The translations under genes and the position numbers were made by a program. 64,000 nucleotides of DNA from Synechococcus sp. UW105 (GTDB taxonomy: Bacteria > Cyanobacteriota > Cyanobacteriia > PCC-6307 > Cyanobiaceae). Of the stretch, positions 32,361 to 41,786 are shown piece by piece. The notes beneath the pieces were generated by a model. The model worked only from the letters and a program-made list of their open reading frames with translations, was not told where the DNA came from and did no database searches. Position 1 is the first letter of the stretch. Each line of letters starts with the position of its first letter. The stretch lies in NCBI RefSeq assembly GCF_900473935.1, contig NZ_UCNN01000017.1:1-64000 (forward strand). Reading direction: 5' to 3'.

Positions 32361-33695
32361 TCACCCCTCCATGTCGGCAGTGTCCTTGAGCGCCGCGGCC
32401 GTTAGCACCTCATGGCCGCAGGCCAGCTCGGAACCATCACGCACCGCCACATCGTCCTCAATACGGATGCCGATGCCCTTCCAGCGCTCCTCAATGGCGG
32501 GCTGACCTTCCGGTACAGGCAACCGGTCGCTCACATACAGACCAGGCTCAACGGTCAACACCATGCCCGGGCTGAGACTGACCGGATGCTCACCCAAGCG
32601 GTAGGCACCTACATCGTGCACATCAAGCCCCAGCCAGTGACCGGTTCGATGCATATAGAGATGGCGGTAGGCGCCCTGCTCAATCACGCTATCGACCTGC
32701 CCTGCAAGCAGCCCCAAATCCAACAGACCCTCCACAAGCACCCGCAGAGCCGTGGCATGCACTTCTTCGGCGGTGCCTCCAGGCTTCACCGAAGCAATCG
32801 CCGCGTTCTGAGCCTCCAGAACGAGCTCATAGAGAGCCCTTTGCTCACCGCTGAAACGCCCATTGATCGGGAAGGTACGCGTGATGTCGCCGTTGTAGTA
32901 GTCACTGATCGAGCAACCTGCATCGATCAATAGCAAGTCGCCATCTCGCAACACGTCACTGTTGGCGATGTAATGGAGCACGCAGGCGTTGTCTCCACCG
33001 GCCACGATCGATCCGTACGCAGGCCCCCGCGCACCAGAGGAGAGAAAGTGCTGCTCAATCACGGCTTGGATCTGTCGTTCACTCCCACCGGGTGCCGCCG
33101 CCTGGCGGGCCAGTTCATGGGCCTCGGCCGAGATCCCACACGCCTTCCGCAGGCGTTCAAGCTCCTCAGGGGTCTTCTGCAGACGAAGACGATGCAGCAA
33201 CGGGCAGGGGGCCACCAGGGCCAGGGCTGCCGATCCGACGCGGGGCTGACGATCCAGCTGGCCAGCCCAGGCCTTGAGTACCAATGGTTCCACTGACGGA
33301 TGGTGACCGACACGGAAGGCAATGCCCTCCGCGCCGTGGAGATAGTCCGGCAGCAAAGTGGGTAGATCCGCCAGGGGATGGGCAATATCAACCCCGAAAT
33401 GGTGAACAACACCCTCCGTTCCCCAGCGCCTCCCGGTCCACACTTCGGCGCCAGGCTCACGTGGCTGAACGAACAACACGTAGCGCTCGCCCTCTGGGCG
33501 ATGGGGCAGCAGCAGCGCCACCGCATCGGGCTCATCGAAACCGGTCAGATACCAGAAGTCACTGTTCTGACGAAACGGCCATTCACAGTCGGCATGGTGG
33601 GTGACCAGCGGGGCAGCAGGGATGACTGCCGCGGCACCACCGAGCAGCTCGAGAAAGCGCTGGCGCCGCTCGGCATGGCAGTGCTGATCGATCAC
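32361..33695 (-). CDS. pepP: Xaa-Pro aminopeptidase (M24B)
   Basis: Metallopeptidase releasing N-terminal residues before proline. About 444 residues from a GTG at 33695; a TTG at 33737 is the alternative and would leave only 11 bases to the divergent CNNM gene. The N-terminal domain shows NSDFWYLTGFDEPDAVALLLPH. The C-terminal pita-bread domain carries metal ligands in LLIDAGCSISDYYNGDITRT (two Asp), MHRTGHWLGLDVHDVG (His) and the two Glu in LTVEPGLY and IRIEDDV. It is probably cytoplasmic. Confidence 0.92.
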   Translation of the reverse strand: MIDQHCHAERRQRFLELLGGAAAVIPAAPLVTHHADCEWPFRQNSDFWYLTGFDEPDAVALLLPHRPEGERYVLFVQPREPGAEVWTGRRWGTEGVVHHFGVDIAHPLADLPTLLPDYLHGAEGIAFRVGHHPSVEPLVLKAWAGQLDRQPRVGSAALALVAPCPLLHRLRLQKTPEELERLRKACGISAEAHELARQAAAPGGSERQIQAVIEQHFLSSGARGPAYGSIVAGGDNACVLHYIANSDVLRDGDLLLIDAGCSISDYYNGDITRTFPINGRFSGEQRALYELVLEAQNAAIASVKPGGTAEEVHATALRVLVEGLLDLGLLAGQVDSVIEQGAYRHLYMHRTGHWLGLDVHDVGAYRLGEHPVSLSPGMVLTVEPGLYVSDRLPVPEGQPAIEERWKGIGIRIEDDVAVRDGSELACGHEVLTAAALKDTADMEG

Positions 33696-33748
33696 GGCGG
33701 AGACAGAGCGACAGGGAACCGTCAGGATGGCAGGCAAAGCGTCCCGGC

Positions 33749-34765
33749 ATGAGCTCCGATCTGCTGATCCTGCTGTTGATGGTAGTGGTGGTTCTCGCCG
33801 GGTCCGCCCTCTGCTCGGGTGTCGAAGCCGCCCTGCTCTCAGTCAACCCAGTGCGCCTGCACGAACTGGCAAGTCGCACCAAGCCCCTTGCAGGAGCACG
33901 CACTCTGGCCCGCCTGCGCCAACGCCTCGGTCGCACCCTGTCAGTGCTGGTGATCGCCAACAACGCCTTCAACATCTTTGGCAGCATGATGTTGGGTGGT
34001 TACGCCGCCTGGGTGTTCCAGCAGCACAACTTCAGCGAGGTCGCATTACCGCTGTTTTCTGTGGCACTCACAGTGCTGGTGATTCTCCTGGGAGAAATCC
34101 TGCCCAAGGCTCTCGGCACCCGCTTAGCCCTGCCGGTAGCCCTCAGCAGTGCACCTGTGCTGCAAACCCTTGGGGTGCTGATGCGGCCACTGGTGCTGCT
34201 GCTCGAACGCCTCCTTCCTGCAATCACCGAAGAGAACGAAATCAGCACCGACGAGAACGAGATTCGGCTGCTTGCACGCCTGGGATCCCAGAAGGGTCAG
34301 ATCGAAGCCGATGAAGCGGCGATGATCGCCAAGGTGTTTCAACTCAATGACCTCACTGCCCGTGAGCTGATGACCCCGCGGGTGGCGGCTCCAACCCTTG
34401 CCGGCAGCGCAAGCCTGCATCAACTACGCCAGCAGCTGGTCGATAATTCCTCACCATGGTGGGTGGTCCTGGGCAAGGAAGTCGACAACGTGTTGGGCGT
34501 CGCCAGCCGTGAGAATCTGCTCACCGCTCTGCTGGAGCACAAAGGTCATCTCAGCGCCTTCGACCTGGCAGAACCGGTCGAATTTGTTCCCGAAATGATC
34601 CGGGTTGACCGTTTGCTCACAAGCTTTCGACGCGACAACAGCGGCGTGCGGGTGGTTGTGGATGAATTCGGTGGCTTTGTAGGGGTGATTGGAGCCGATT
34701 CCGTCCTGGCCGTGCTGGCTGGCTGGTGGCGCAAATCCTCAGCGACCAGTGGAGCGACACCGTGA
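33749..34765 (+). CDS. CNNM/CorC-type transporter (DUF21 plus CBS)
   Basis: 338 residues. The N-terminal DUF21 domain has about three to four membrane segments (residues 4-26, 55-80, 88-110, 125-150) and typical GSALCSGVEAALLSVNPVRL and GEILPKALGTRLA motifs. The cytoplasmic CBS pair follows with RELMTPRVAAPTL and VVDEFGGFVGVI. Family members export or sense Mg2+/Co2+ (known for relatives, not shown here). Its stop overlaps the GTG of the next GTPase gene by 4 bases. It heads a run of five same-strand genes. Confidence 0.85.
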   Translation: MSSDLLILLLMVVVVLAGSALCSGVEAALLSVNPVRLHELASRTKPLAGARTLARLRQRLGRTLSVLVIANNAFNIFGSMMLGGYAAWVFQQHNFSEVALPLFSVALTVLVILLGEILPKALGTRLALPVALSSAPVLQTLGVLMRPLVLLLERLLPAITEENEISTDENEIRLLARLGSQKGQIEADEAAMIAKVFQLNDLTARELMTPRVAAPTLAGSASLHQLRQQLVDNSSPWWVVLGKEVDNVLGVASRENLLTALLEHKGHLSAFDLAEPVEFVPEMIRVDRLLTSFRRDNSGVRVVVDEFGGFVGVIGADSVLAVLAGWWRKSSATSGATP

Positions 34766-36108
34766 GGGACGTGTCGCCTCCCACGCTGGAGCATGCCCTG
34801 GAGCTGCTCCAACGCTGGCGCAGCGAGCTCAGCCTCAGCGGCAGAGAACGCAGCACGCTGGCCGGAACCATGACCAACCTGGACCGGCAGATGCAAAGGC
34901 TGCGCGATCGCCGCCTTCGCGTGGCCGTTTTCGGCAGGGTGGGTGTAGGCAAGTCAAGTCTGGTCAATGCTCTCGCGGGGGAGGCGCTGCTCGCCACCGA
35001 CGTTGCCCATGGCTGCACGCGCCTTCAGAAAGCAGTGGCCTGGCCACAGCCAATCCCGGGTCTAAAGGGAGTGGAACTGGTGGACACCCCTGGAATCGAC
35101 GAAGTCTCTGCTGAAGCGCGAGCCCGCTTGGCCGCGCGTGTTGCCCTGCAATCGGATCTGGTGCTGCTGGTGCTCGATGCCGATATCAGTCGCGTCGAAC
35201 TCGACGCTCTCGACAGCCTTGTAGCAAGCGGCAAACCGGTGCTGCCAGTTCTGAATCGGAGCGATTGCTGGTCTGAGCAGGAACGCCTCTCCCTGCTGGC
35301 CAGCATTCGGCGGCGCATCAGTGACCACTGCGGACCCACCGCTGGGCTCAGTCTGCGCTCACCAGTGGCGGTGGCCGCTGCACCACGACAGGCCAGTCTT
35401 CTCCAAGACGGTCGGGTTAGAAGCAAAATGCAACCGGCACGCGTGGATGCACTGCATCAGGTGCTGGTCGAACTGCTCAGCGCGCAAGGGGCACCGCTAC
35501 TTGCCCTCAATGCGCTGCGGCAAGCCGACAGGCTGCAACGACAGATCGAACAAGGGCGGTTACAACGCAGACGCCGTGATGCCCAAAGCCTGATTGGTCG
35601 CTTTGCCGCACTCAAGGCAACAGGAGTGGCCGCCAACCCACTAGTGATTGTCGATCTAGCCGGTGGAATGGCCTGCGACACCGCCTTGGTGATGCAACTT
35701 TGCCAGCTCTATGACCTGCCGATGGGAGGCCCAGCGGCCCGACGTTTGCTCCAACGACTCTCAGGCCATAACGCCCTGATCGGTGGTGCACAACTGGGCA
35801 TTCAGGCCGCGCTAGCAGGCATACGCCAACTGCTCATGGCAGCAGTGCCGTTCACAGCAGGCCTGAGTCTTGCCCCGGCAGCCCCCGTGGCCATCGCCCA
35901 GGCAGCCCTTGCCGTTCATACAACCCGCCGGACGGGGCGACTCACGGCCCGTTGGCTGTTGGAACAACAGGGACGAGGACGCCGCAGTCAACCGGTGCCG
36001 GCCTCCCTACTGCGTCACCTGGCTGGCAGCGACCCGACATTGCGCCTCTTGTTGAACGACTGGCCCCATCACAGCCAGCGGAACAGCATCGCGGATGTGT
36101 TGCCATGA
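34762..36108 (+). CDS. Era/dynamin-like GTPase with C-terminal DUF697-like membrane domain
   Basis: 448 residues from the GTG at 34762, which overlaps the upstream stop (GTGA). The G domain is clear: P-loop FGRVGVGKSSLVNAL, G3 VDTPGIDE and G4 LNRSD. The C-terminal half holds hydrophobic, Ala/Gly-rich segments (ALAGIRQLLMAAVPFTAGLSLAPA) resembling the DUF697 membrane domain. The ATG of nadD overlaps its stop by 4 bases. A role in membrane or ion homeostasis with the CNNM protein is an inference from context. Confidence 0.83.
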   Translation: MRDVSPPTLEHALELLQRWRSELSLSGRERSTLAGTMTNLDRQMQRLRDRRLRVAVFGRVGVGKSSLVNALAGEALLATDVAHGCTRLQKAVAWPQPIPGLKGVELVDTPGIDEVSAEARARLAARVALQSDLVLLVLDADISRVELDALDSLVASGKPVLPVLNRSDCWSEQERLSLLASIRRRISDHCGPTAGLSLRSPVAVAAAPRQASLLQDGRVRSKMQPARVDALHQVLVELLSAQGAPLLALNALRQADRLQRQIEQGRLQRRRRDAQSLIGRFAALKATGVAANPLVIVDLAGGMACDTALVMQLCQLYDLPMGGPAARRLLQRLSGHNALIGGAQLGIQAALAGIRQLLMAAVPFTAGLSLAPAAPVAIAQAALAVHTTRRTGRLTARWLLEQQGRGRRSQPVPASLLRHLAGSDPTLRLLLNDWPHHSQRNSIADVLP

Positions 36109-36692
36109 GTGCCATCGCTCTGCTTGGCACCAGCGCGGATCCACCCACCTGTGGTCATCAGGCCCTGCTTGAGCAATTACTGACCCATTTCACTCACGTT
36201 GTGACCTGGGCCAGTGACAATCCAGGCAAGCAACATGCCCTACCGCTTGCACAGCGAAGTGCACTGCTGCAAGCACTGGTGCAGTCAGTCGGTGATCCGC
36301 GCCTGACACTGGTGCAAGAGCTCAGCAGTCCCTGGGCCATCACCACGCTTGAACGAGCAGAGGCCCTCTGGCCTGGGCAGGTGCTTTGCTTCGTGATTGG
36401 CAGCGACCTGATGGATCAGGTCTTGCGGTGGAAAGAGGCCGACGCAGTGCTGGCCCGCTGTCGGTTGATCATCGTGCCCAGGGAAGGCTGGCCCTTGAAC
36501 CACACCGCCATCGCCATGCTCCGCCGCCATGGTGCTCAGCTGGATGTGCTCTCACTGCACATACCGGGAACGGCCAGTTCCAGCGTCCGACGCGACACTG
36601 ATCCCTCTCAAATCCCAGCAGTCCTAAGGCCACTGCTCATGCAAAACAAGTTCTACGGTTTCGACACAGATTCCGGTTCAGCCGCTCTCTAA
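36105..36692 (+). CDS. nadD: nicotinate-nucleotide adenylyltransferase
   Basis: 195-residue enzyme joining nicotinate mononucleotide and ATP to deamido-NAD. The nucleotidyltransferase start LLGTSADPPTCGHQALLEQL contains the T-x-GH motif; FVIGSDLMDQVLRW and GTASSSVRRD complete the family pattern. The cyanobacterial form has GTSADPP in place of the common GGTFDPP. ATG 36105 overlaps the GTPase stop. The NAD synthase gene follows 6 bases later, so this is an NAD assembly unit. Confidence 0.92.
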   Translation: MSAIALLGTSADPPTCGHQALLEQLLTHFTHVVTWASDNPGKQHALPLAQRSALLQALVQSVGDPRLTLVQELSSPWAITTLERAEALWPGQVLCFVIGSDLMDQVLRWKEADAVLARCRLIIVPREGWPLNHTAIAMLRRHGAQLDVLSLHIPGTASSSVRRDTDPSQIPAVLRPLLMQNKFYGFDTDSGSAAL

Positions 36693-36698
36693 AGGTCC

Positions 36699-38441
36699 AT
36701 GCGCATCGCCCTGGCCCAGCTCAACCCCTTCGTCGGCGACCTGGCCGGCAATGCCAACAAGATCCTTCAGTCCTGCCGTCAAGCCAACGGACTTCAAGCG
36801 GACCTCGTTGTAACGCCAGAGCTTGGCTTGTGGGGATATCCACCACGAGATCTGCTGCTCAACCGTTCTCGCGTCGCCCAGCAGCAGTCGGTGATGGATC
36901 GACTCAGCCGTGATCTGTATGCAGTGTCACCGGCGCTAGGTGTACTGGTTGGGCTAGTGGACCCTGCCGATGATGGCCAGCAGCCACGACTGTTCAATGC
37001 CGTCGCTCTGATCCGCGGCGGGCAATGGCAGGTGGTGGGGCGAAAGCAATTGCTGCCCAGCTACGACGTGTTTGATGAAAGCCGCTATTTCCGGCCGGCC
37101 AGCGCCCCATCCAGTTTCAACTTCACAGTGGGCAACCGTGATTGGCAGCTTGGACTGAGCCTCTGCGAAGACCTCTGGGTCGACCCAGGCCTGCATCGGG
37201 AGCGACTATGCGGCCCCGATCCGATCGGAGCTCTTGCCAAACAAGAGATCGATCTGCTGCTCAATCTCTCCGCTTCCCCTTTCGGGCGGCACAAGCAGGC
37301 AGTCCGACATCAGCTGGCCCAGCAGGCCGCATGTCGCCTGGATTGCCCAGTGGTCTATGTCAACCAGGTGGGAGGAAACGACGAATTGGTGTTCGATGGC
37401 GCCAGCTTCGTGATGGTTCCCGCCACAGATGATCCATCCACAAAGACATCTGCAAAGAGCGGCACACCGCTTGGGCTAGCCCTGCAGCTACCCAGCTACA
37501 GCGAAGAGCTGGCTGTATGGGAAGCCGTCACCACCCCACACCAAGCACAGGCAACAACGCCGATGCCGGTGGAAGAGAGCCTGTTCCGCGCCCTCGTTCT
37601 CGGGGTATGCGACTACGCCGGAAAATGCGGATTCGACCAAGCCCTGCTGGGTCTGAGTGGAGGCATTGATTCGGCTTTGGTGGCAGTGATCGCAGCGGCA
37701 GCTCTGGGTGCAGACCAGGTGGAAGGACTCCTCATGCCATCTCCCTGGAGTTCAAAGGGCTCGATCGAGGATGCGGAAGCCCTTGCAAGCCGCCTGGGAC
37801 TTCGCACCCACACCGTGCCGATTTCCGCCTTGATAGCCAGCTTCGATGCCAGCCTCACACCGGTGATGCAAGCGGCACCCGCGAATGTGACTGCCGAAAA
37901 CCTGCAGTCGCGCATCCGCGGCACCCTGCTGATGGCCGTAGCCAATCAGCAGGGCCAGTTGCTGCTCTCTACTGGTAATAAATCGGAGCTTGCTGTGGGC
38001 TACTGCACTCTGTACGGCGACATGAACGGTGGACTGGCAGTCATCGGTGACCTCTACAAATCGACCGTATTTGCTCTTTGCAACTGGCTGGACAGCGATG
38101 CAGCCTGCGCATGCCGCAAAGACCTCAATCTGCCGGGGGGAGGGGAACTGGTGGGCCGAGCGATCCGCGAAAAACCACCGAGTGCCGAACTGAGGCCGGA
38201 CCAAAAAGATAGTGATTCCCTTCCGGATTACGCCGTGCTCGATCCACTGCTGCGCGATCTGATCGAGGAACGCTGCGGCCGGGAAGAACTGCTGGAGCGA
38301 GGCCATCCGGCAGAGGAGATCGACAGGGTGCAACGACTGTTCCGCCGCTCTGAGTTCAAACGCCGCCAGGCAGCGCCTTTACTGAAGGTGAGCAGCCAGG
38401 CATTCGGGACTGGATGGAGGCTGCCGATCGCCGCCAGCTGA
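36699..38441 (+). CDS. nadE: glutamine-dependent NAD+ synthetase
   Basis: 580 residues with two domains. The N-terminal nitrilase-type glutaminase (MRIALAQLNPFVGDL, TPELGLWGYPPRDLL, GLSLCEDLW with the catalytic Cys, NLSASPF) supplies ammonia. The C-terminal synthetase has the ATP pyrophosphatase motif LGLSGGIDSALVAVIAAAALG and LSTGNKSELAVGYCTLYGD. It catalyses the last step of NAD synthesis from deamido-NAD made by NadD just upstream. Confidence 0.95.
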   Translation: MRIALAQLNPFVGDLAGNANKILQSCRQANGLQADLVVTPELGLWGYPPRDLLLNRSRVAQQQSVMDRLSRDLYAVSPALGVLVGLVDPADDGQQPRLFNAVALIRGGQWQVVGRKQLLPSYDVFDESRYFRPASAPSSFNFTVGNRDWQLGLSLCEDLWVDPGLHRERLCGPDPIGALAKQEIDLLLNLSASPFGRHKQAVRHQLAQQAACRLDCPVVYVNQVGGNDELVFDGASFVMVPATDDPSTKTSAKSGTPLGLALQLPSYSEELAVWEAVTTPHQAQATTPMPVEESLFRALVLGVCDYAGKCGFDQALLGLSGGIDSALVAVIAAAALGADQVEGLLMPSPWSSKGSIEDAEALASRLGLRTHTVPISALIASFDASLTPVMQAAPANVTAENLQSRIRGTLLMAVANQQGQLLLSTGNKSELAVGYCTLYGDMNGGLAVIGDLYKSTVFALCNWLDSDAACACRKDLNLPGGGELVGRAIREKPPSAELRPDQKDSDSLPDYAVLDPLLRDLIEERCGREELLERGHPAEEIDRVQRLFRRSEFKRRQAAPLLKVSSQAFGTGWRLPIAAS

Positions 38442-38469
38442 GCCAGATTGAGGGCACTTCCCCGCAACC

Positions 38470-39609
38470 ATGGTCCACTCCGTCCTGACGGCGCCGATGG
38501 CCACGATCGGCGTGCCAAGCGAAATCAAAGTCGATGAGCAACGGGTCGCACTCACCCCAGATGCTGTGCGGGAACTGGTGACCCAGGGTCTAGAGGTGCG
38601 GGTCCAGAGTGGTGCTGGCTCAGGTGCTGGCCTCAGCGACGCTGACTTTGCAGCAGCCGGGGCACGGGTTGTGACCAGGGAGGAAGCCTGGGCAGCCCAT
38701 TTGATCGTGAAGGTGAAGGAACCACAGGAGGAGGAATTCGACTTTCTCCGCGACGACATGGTTCTATTCACGTATCTCCACCTTGCCGCCTATCCAAAAG
38801 TTGGAGAGGCGCTCTTAGAGGCGGGGACCACAGGTGTGGCCTACGAAACGGTGCAGCTGGAGAACGGCAGCCTCCCACTGCTTGCCCCGATGAGTGAAAT
38901 CGCCGGGCGACTGGCAGCACAGGTGGGAGCCCATTTGCTGGAACGCCCCCATGGTGGCCGTGGTGTGCTGATCGGAGGATGCACAGGCGTGCGACCGGCA
39001 CGGGTTGTGGTGCTGGGGGCCGGCACCGTGGGCTGGAACGCGGCGAGGCTGGCGGCCGCCATGGATGCGGAAGTGATGCTGCTAGATCGCTCTCCCGAAC
39101 GGCTTCGGAGCCTGGAGGCGGATCGGCGCGGTCGCCTGATGAGCGTGGTGAGTAGTCGCGGTCTGCTGGAGCGGCTCGTGCCCAGCACCGATCTCCTCAT
39201 TGGGGCTGTTCTCACGCCCGGTGGTCGGGCCCCGACGCTTGTGGACGAAGAGATGGTCAAGCAGATGAAGCCGGATTCGGTGATTGTTGATGTGGCGATC
39301 GACCAGGGCGGCTGTGTGGCAACCAGCAGGGAAACCACCCACACCAACCCAACCGTGAAAATCCATGGTGTTCAGCACTATGCCGTCGGCAACATGCCAG
39401 GAGCTGTGCCGTTTACATCCACGGAAGCCCTTGTGAGCGTCACCCTGCCTTACATCCTTGGCATCGCAGGACGCGGCCTTGAAGAAGCGGTGACGGAACG
39501 ACCTGAGCTTCTATCAGGCCTGAATACTGTGCAGGGGGCGGTCTGTCATCCCAGCGTGGCGAAGGCTTTGGGTGTGCAGCCTCGCCATCCGATGGCCTGC
39601 CTTCGCTGA
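38470..39609 (+). CDS. ald: alanine dehydrogenase
   Basis: NAD-dependent interconversion of alanine and pyruvate plus ammonia. 379 residues from ATG 38470; the common family start IGVPSEIK corresponds to a second ATG at 38497. Visible features are the substrate-binding DEQRVALTPDAVREL, FTYLHLAAYP, the Rossmann motif VVVLGAGTVGWNAARLAAAM and the C-terminal HYAVGNMPGAVPFTST. It follows the NAD synthase gene by 28 bases, in keeping with an NAD-linked cluster, though co-transcription is inferred. Confidence 0.93.
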   Translation: MVHSVLTAPMATIGVPSEIKVDEQRVALTPDAVRELVTQGLEVRVQSGAGSGAGLSDADFAAAGARVVTREEAWAAHLIVKVKEPQEEEFDFLRDDMVLFTYLHLAAYPKVGEALLEAGTTGVAYETVQLENGSLPLLAPMSEIAGRLAAQVGAHLLERPHGGRGVLIGGCTGVRPARVVVLGAGTVGWNAARLAAAMDAEVMLLDRSPERLRSLEADRRGRLMSVVSSRGLLERLVPSTDLLIGAVLTPGGRAPTLVDEEMVKQMKPDSVIVDVAIDQGGCVATSRETTHTNPTVKIHGVQHYAVGNMPGAVPFTSTEALVSVTLPYILGIAGRGLEEAVTERPELLSGLNTVQGAVCHPSVAKALGVQPRHPMACLR

Positions 39610-40041
39610 GACGGGGCGCACAGCTGTGCCAACAGCTCATGACCTAGGCAGATAGATCAATCGATAACCCCTAATTCAGAAAAGAGCCGCATATGTTCAA
39701 TGTCAGGGAGCGGCCAAAGGCACAGCACACACAGAATGAACCCTTCATTCCAGCCAAACGCTTCAGCCAAATCCCTCTTTCGAAGACAACACCTTCATCA
39801 GCATCTTGAAGCAGCGAAGCCCCAAAGCTGACGACACAATGAGCTGATTCCAGAGCATCAACGACATCGACAGTGGACCATCAAAAGTGGGAGCATCGAG
39901 AGCCTCTGCCTCATCAACAACAATCACTTGATGCTTATGACTCAGCACTCTAGAGGCCACAATCTGCCGCGAAAACAAAGGCCCACACGCAGAAAAGATG
40001 TTAAATAGAATCCAAAACTTGCTCAGTAGCTGCCAAAACAA
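39610..40041. other. gap without a convincing gene
   Basis: About 430 bases between ald and the YchJ gene. The only long frame is the in-frame continuation of YchJ on the minus strand after its TGA (39763-40041, 92 codons, hydrophobic at its start). It has a TTG directly after the stop but no ribosome binding site or family resemblance; see findings. No terminator was recognised. Confidence 0.4.
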
Positions 40042-40497
40042 TCAGGCATGAACAAGCTCTAACGAAAGAGGTCGTAGATAGAGCCAGTTGCCCTCAATTC
40101 GATCAGCACAGCGTTTGAACAGTGATGCTTCTTTCAAGATTCTGTGCTGCCCAGATTCTTTAAAATCCGCTTCAAAGCGAACACAACCGGTCAGATCGCC
40201 GCTTCCTCCTCCCTCCACCGCTTGGATGCGAAGTTCCAGCCATCGTGTCTGGCGGCAATGCGCGCGAAGGTCTCGCCGCTGGCGCGCCGGCGAATTCTCG
40301 CGATCGAGATGGGTCTTGATCAAGTAATCCACCTCCCCTTTCGCAAAGGCGCTGTAGCGGGAGCGCATCAACTGCTCAGCCGTGTCCGCCATCACCAAAC
40401 CCTGGTGCAAGGGTGCGCAACAAACGGCATAGCTCTTACCACTTCCACAGGGGCATGGAACAGCGCTGTCTTCCGCAACTGAGAATCCTCGTCCCAC
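40042..40497 (-). CDS. YchJ/UPF0225 family protein with SEC-C motif
   Basis: 151 residues. A zinc-binding SEC-C motif CPCGSGKSYAVCC lies at residues 15-27, followed by the YchJ NTF2-like domain (LMRSRYSAFAKGEVDYLIKTH, the family hallmark, and VRFEADFKESG). The start is a GTG at 40497 that comes immediately after the DUF3326 stop codon (no spacer), so translation is coupled. The function of YchJ is not established. Confidence 0.87.
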   Translation of the reverse strand: MGRGFSVAEDSAVPCPCGSGKSYAVCCAPLHQGLVMADTAEQLMRSRYSAFAKGEVDYLIKTHLDRENSPARQRRDLRAHCRQTRWLELRIQAVEGGGSGDLTGCVRFEADFKESGQHRILKEASLFKRCADRIEGNWLYLRPLSLELVHA

Positions 40498-41577
40498 CTA
40501 GAGCAGCTCCTGCAACCCAGAGAGGGGACGCTGAAGAGAGGCTGGGCTGACCCCTTCCCGCAGCGCCAGCACCAGTCCTGCCGCTTCTGCATAGGACGCT
40601 GCAGGTAGCAACTGGGCGTAGGACTTGAGGCCGAGAGCTTGCGCCGTCACCGTCAACAACGACGGATTGGCGACCGTGATCAAAGGGATGTTTTGCTCTA
40701 GGCAAGCGAGCACCGGTTCTCCCCCAAGCGCATCTGCAGGCACCACCACGGCACCCAGATGCTCAACGCTCAGATCCGAACCGTGGGCAGAGGCCTCCGC
40801 AGAGAGCAGAGTTGGGGCCCGGCTCAGCCCCACCAAGACGCAGGCCAAAAAGGTATAACCCAGCTCTTCAGCAGCTGCTCTTGGATCAAGCTCAGGCTCG
40901 AGAGGAAGTGGTGACAAGGCAGGAGCATGGGCACAGGGAATCTGCAGGTGACGCACCAGAAGATGACTGATCACGGCCTCCGCACCGGCAAGAGCATCCA
41001 CACCACTGCCGTGCCGATAGGCCGCCAGCGCCTCACTGTGAGGGTCCTCAGGGAAACGTGTCACAACGGCAATAGCAGTGGCACCAGCCGCCTTGAGCTG
41101 ATCGCCGGCACGCAGCAAGGCATCGGGACGTTCCAGCGTGCCCGAGCTGATACCGCTCTCCCCAAGCTCCAGATGCACCCCCAGGGACACATCACTCGTC
41201 ACCACAGGTCCAATCTCCAGACCAAGGCTGGCGCGACAAGCATCGGCCACTTGCAGGTGCCGATGCCGCAACTCAGGTTCAATGGCCGCATCCAGCAGCA
41301 AGCCAATCCGATGCCCCCGAACTGACCGCAAGCGCCAGTCCCCGACCATGAATCGGTCGATCGCATAGCCCTCCACGTAGTGGATGCGGGGATCACTCCA
41401 GTACAGCGCCGCGCCGTTCATCACGTTGGGATGGGTGATCAGGCAACCACTAGCAGCGGCCAACAGCCGTGCACTAGGGAGCGCATCACCAGCGAAACCA
41501 CCGATCTGACAGCCGATACCAGTGGGAACCAGCAGCAGCGTGGGGAAGGGTGCGGCGCATCGGTCAGGCCCGCTCAT
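40498..41577 (-). CDS. DUF3326 family protein
   Basis: 359 residues matching cyanobacterial DUF3326: LLVPTGIGCQIGGFAGDALPSARLL, ASGCLITHPNVMNGAALYWSD, IHYVEGYAIDRF, then LGLEIGPVVTSD and AGAEAVISHLLVRHLQIPCAHAP. It is soluble, with many strand-helix alternations. No catalytic motif is known. It sits in the middle of a four-gene minus-strand operon: ferredoxin, 70-residue protein, DUF3326, YchJ. Its ATG overlaps the 70-residue gene by 4 bases. Confidence 0.85.
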   Translation of the reverse strand: MSGPDRCAAPFPTLLLVPTGIGCQIGGFAGDALPSARLLAAASGCLITHPNVMNGAALYWSDPRIHYVEGYAIDRFMVGDWRLRSVRGHRIGLLLDAAIEPELRHRHLQVADACRASLGLEIGPVVTSDVSLGVHLELGESGISSGTLERPDALLRAGDQLKAAGATAIAVVTRFPEDPHSEALAAYRHGSGVDALAGAEAVISHLLVRHLQIPCAHAPALSPLPLEPELDPRAAAEELGYTFLACVLVGLSRAPTLLSAEASAHGSDLSVEHLGAVVVPADALGGEPVLACLEQNIPLITVANPSLLTVTAQALGLKSYAQLLPAASYAEAAGLVLALREGVSPASLQRPLSGLQELL

Positions 41578-41786
41578 TGGATCAAGACAGCCTCGACTTG
41601 CAGGGTCAGCACAGCAATGGCATCAGTCGTAGAAGCAGTCGTGCCAGCAGTGCGGTGAACACTGGTGATCGCCCAACGCAAGGGCTCCCCCTCATCGCGG
41701 AGCTGATTCAGAACCCAAGCATGCAAACCGGAAGGTGGAAGGTCTGCCGGGCAGGCCAGCATCAATCGCCGAGAGGCGAGTTTCAC
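41574..41786 (-). CDS. 70-residue protein in ferredoxin/DUF3326 operon
   Basis: 70 residues from a GTG at 41786 that overlaps the ferredoxin stop by 4 bases; its own stop overlaps the DUF3326 ATG by 4 bases. The double overlap makes translation likely. Features: MKLASRRLMLACP, a Trp-containing middle (SGLHAWVLNQLRDEGEPLRWAI) and a hydrophobic beta-like end (AIAVLTLQVEAVLIQ). No family is recognised. Confidence 0.7.
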   Translation of the reverse strand: MKLASRRLMLACPADLPPSGLHAWVLNQLRDEGEPLRWAITSVHRTAGTTASTTDAIAVLTLQVEAVLIQ

